In this document: positions 63,206 to 64,000 of the stretch, one piece after another | Layout of the letters: every line of letters starts with the position of its first letter | Numbering within the stretch: the first letter of the stretch is position 1 | Assembly: GCF_008974285.1 (NCBI RefSeq) | Contig: NZ_BKZV01000002.1 | Location: 124,001-188,000, forward strand | Length of the DNA stretch: 64,000 bases | Direction: 5' to 3' | DNA from: Thermogemmatispora aurantia | GTDB lineage: Bacteria; Chloroflexota; Ktedonobacteria; Ktedonobacterales; Ktedonobacteraceae | Translations under genes and position numbers: made by a program | Notes under the pieces: model-generated | The model's input: the letters and a program-made list of their open reading frames with translations, nothing else | What the model was told of the DNA's origin: nothing | Databases searched by the model: none

Positions 63206-63418
63206 CTATTTCGTGATATTGAGACCGTCCACATGTTCGATCTCGATGCGCCGGCCCAAATGACGTTCCAGGACTTTGAGAATCTTATTCACAGTGACGC
63301 GCGTTGTCGGGCCACCGTGGCTAATGCGGGTGATTGTGGCTGGCGCAATGCCTGTTTCACGGGCCAGCTCCGTCTTGCGGAGGGCTGCTTCAGCGATCAG
63401 GTCGTCCAGTGTTGGCAT
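63206..63418 (-). CDS. Small XRE-family helix-turn-helix regulator
   Basis: A 70-residue protein from the ATG at 63418 (GAAGGAGAGAGTGAG). The sequence MPTLDDLIAEAALRKTELAR, then ETGIAPATITRISHGGPTTRVTVNKIL, is a helix-turn-helix with the XRE A-x-x-T-G-x(5)-I-x(4)-G spacing, ending RRIEIEHVDGLNITK. It consists of the DNA-binding domain only. Such single-domain regulators are often antitoxins (HigA/HipB-like) or prophage repressors, but I see no toxin gene beside it. The upstream DNA (about 63440-63700) is noticeably AT-richer than the rest of the window. Confidence 0.75.
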   Translation of the reverse strand: MPTLDDLIAEAALRKTELARETGIAPATITRISHGGPTTRVTVNKILKVLERHLGRRIEIEHVDGLNITK

Positions 63419-63747
63419 CTCACTCTCTCCTTCGCTCTCTTTATAGAGCAATATTGTAATTATAGTATATAACACGGATAACATATTTTCTGGAGAAAGT
63501 CAATAAAGAGATGCAGAGAGAGATTCCATTATGGATATCTTTTGGCAGCAAAAGGAAAGCTTGTCTTCACATTATATAGAACCGCCTGGCCTGAAGATTT
63601 AGAGGAAGGTAGAAGAGGAAAGCCTGGGCGAATAAGAACAATGCCGGTGAACATAAGCACAGCCATAAAAAGGAGAGCAGCAGCGGGTTCGCGGGCAAGA
63701 ACGGCCTCCAGGGGAGGCCAGGGTGGGCCACCGTTAAGTGAAGGCCA
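63419..63747. other. AT-rich non-coding stretch, possible control region or relic
   Basis: About 330 bp. The half nearest the XRE gene is clearly AT-richer than its surroundings and has TATAAT-like runs (near 63455-63470). No convincing gene is seen on either strand; a plus-strand open frame at 63542-63751 lacks a ribosome-binding site and protein-like sequence. Confidence 0.4.
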
Positions 63748-64000
63748 TTAGAGCAGGGCCTCAGCCGGCAGATAGATGCGCACCGTCACGCCCTCATCTG
63801 GGGCGCTCTTAATCGTCAAGCTGCCGCCGGCAATAGCCAGGAGGGCACTGTGGGTCAGCAGGCCGCCGCCAGTACCACTCGTAGCTGCGTCGGCAGCCGC
63901 GATTCCCACGCCATCATCGGCCACCACTACCTCCAGATCGGGGTCACAGCGCGCCTGCAGCGTCAGGCGCAGACGGCGATGGACATCGCTGCCGCGGGCA
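63748..64000 (-). CDS. Histidine-kinase-like ATPase, C-terminal part (gene continues beyond window)
   Basis: The frame is open from base 63999 to a TAA at 63748-63750. About 83 residues are visible. They contain LEVVVADDGVGIAAADAA (a G1-type D-x-G-x-G ATP box), then SGTGGGLLTHSALLAIAGGSLTIKS and a last strand VTVRIYLP. This is the end of a GHKL ATPase domain, most likely a histidine kinase of the NarL/DegS type. The gene's start and sensor part lie outside the window. Confidence 0.8.
   Translation of the reverse strand, partial: ARGSDVHRRLRLTLQARCDPDLEVVVADDGVGIAAADAATSGTGGGLLTHSALLAIAGGSLTIKSAPDEGVTVRIYLPAEALL

Noticed and set aside
63542-63751. Plus-strand 69-codon open frame in the AT-rich island
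   Set aside because: No ribosome-binding site and an Arg/Gly-rich, non-protein-like sequence. It is not a recognisable toxin.
1-64000. CRISPR array or Cas genes to pair with the TPR-CHAT module
   Set aside because: I saw no regularly spaced direct repeats and no Cas-like protein in the window.

Overview
The window is about 64 kb of GC-rich chromosome (roughly 60-63% GC by eye) with short intergenic gaps, canonical Shine-Dalgarno sites and sigma-70-type promoters of the TTGACA / 17 bp / TATAAT kind. The gene content suggests a Chloroflexota bacterium, most plausibly the class Ktedonobacteria (Thermogemmatispora-like): a TPR-CHAT protein beside an ECF-type sigma factor, a class E/F sortase, a eukaryote-type Ser/Thr kinase, pentapeptide-membrane and DUF4388/DUF4870 proteins, and an IS200/IS605-like end. 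This taxonomic call is an inference from content. No rRNA is present.

Layout. 1-4.6 kb: the end of a threonine aldolase gene, a small membrane protein, an SDR dehydrogenase, a DUF2236 oxygenase-like protein, a 51-residue membrane peptide behind a long inverted repeat, and a DUF971 protein. 4.7-10.1 kb (minus): a module of ECF-like sigma factor, double zinc-finger (anti-sigma-like) protein and TPR-CHAT protease. 10.6-14 kb: a DUF4388 protein, a Cache receptor with no output domain and a MOSC protein. 14-16.5 kb: an ABC-2 exporter and its TetR repressor, with two matching operators. 16.6-24.2 kb: a two-domain ALDH16-type dehydrogenase, a membrane Ser/Thr kinase, a pentapeptide membrane protein, and a DUF4397 surface protein with an LPDTG signal followed by its likely sortase.

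24.2-38.4 kb: eukaryote-type deoxyribose-phosphate aldolase, a CocE-type hydrolase, DUF169, RNase HI, transketolase, a zinc alcohol dehydrogenase with a cupin, PTS enzyme I, a diacylglycerol-kinase-like lipid kinase and a cobalamin-binding protein. 38.6-47.1 kb: small proteins, an IS605-like remnant, a DUF4870/response regulator/histidine kinase operon, an LLM oxidoreductase, tRNA-His, an MFS carrier and serine acetyltransferase.

47.3-53 kb: a nucleoside hydrolase divergent from a tight operon of PPi-type phosphofructokinase, phosphopentomutase, GNAT and phosphohexomutase. Together with deoC and transketolase these genes connect nucleoside sugars to central metabolism. 53-64 kb: a membrane-anchored protein, sucCD, a histone-deacetylase-fold amidohydrolase, a two-part GNAT, a GAF-PAS-cyclase, an NAD-epimerase-like protein, a small XRE regulator and the end of a histidine-kinase-like ATPase gene.

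The most interesting candidate system is the sigma / zinc-finger / TPR-CHAT module. Its parts resemble the proteolysis-controlled sigma branch of type III-E CRISPR (Craspase), but no CRISPR components are present here.
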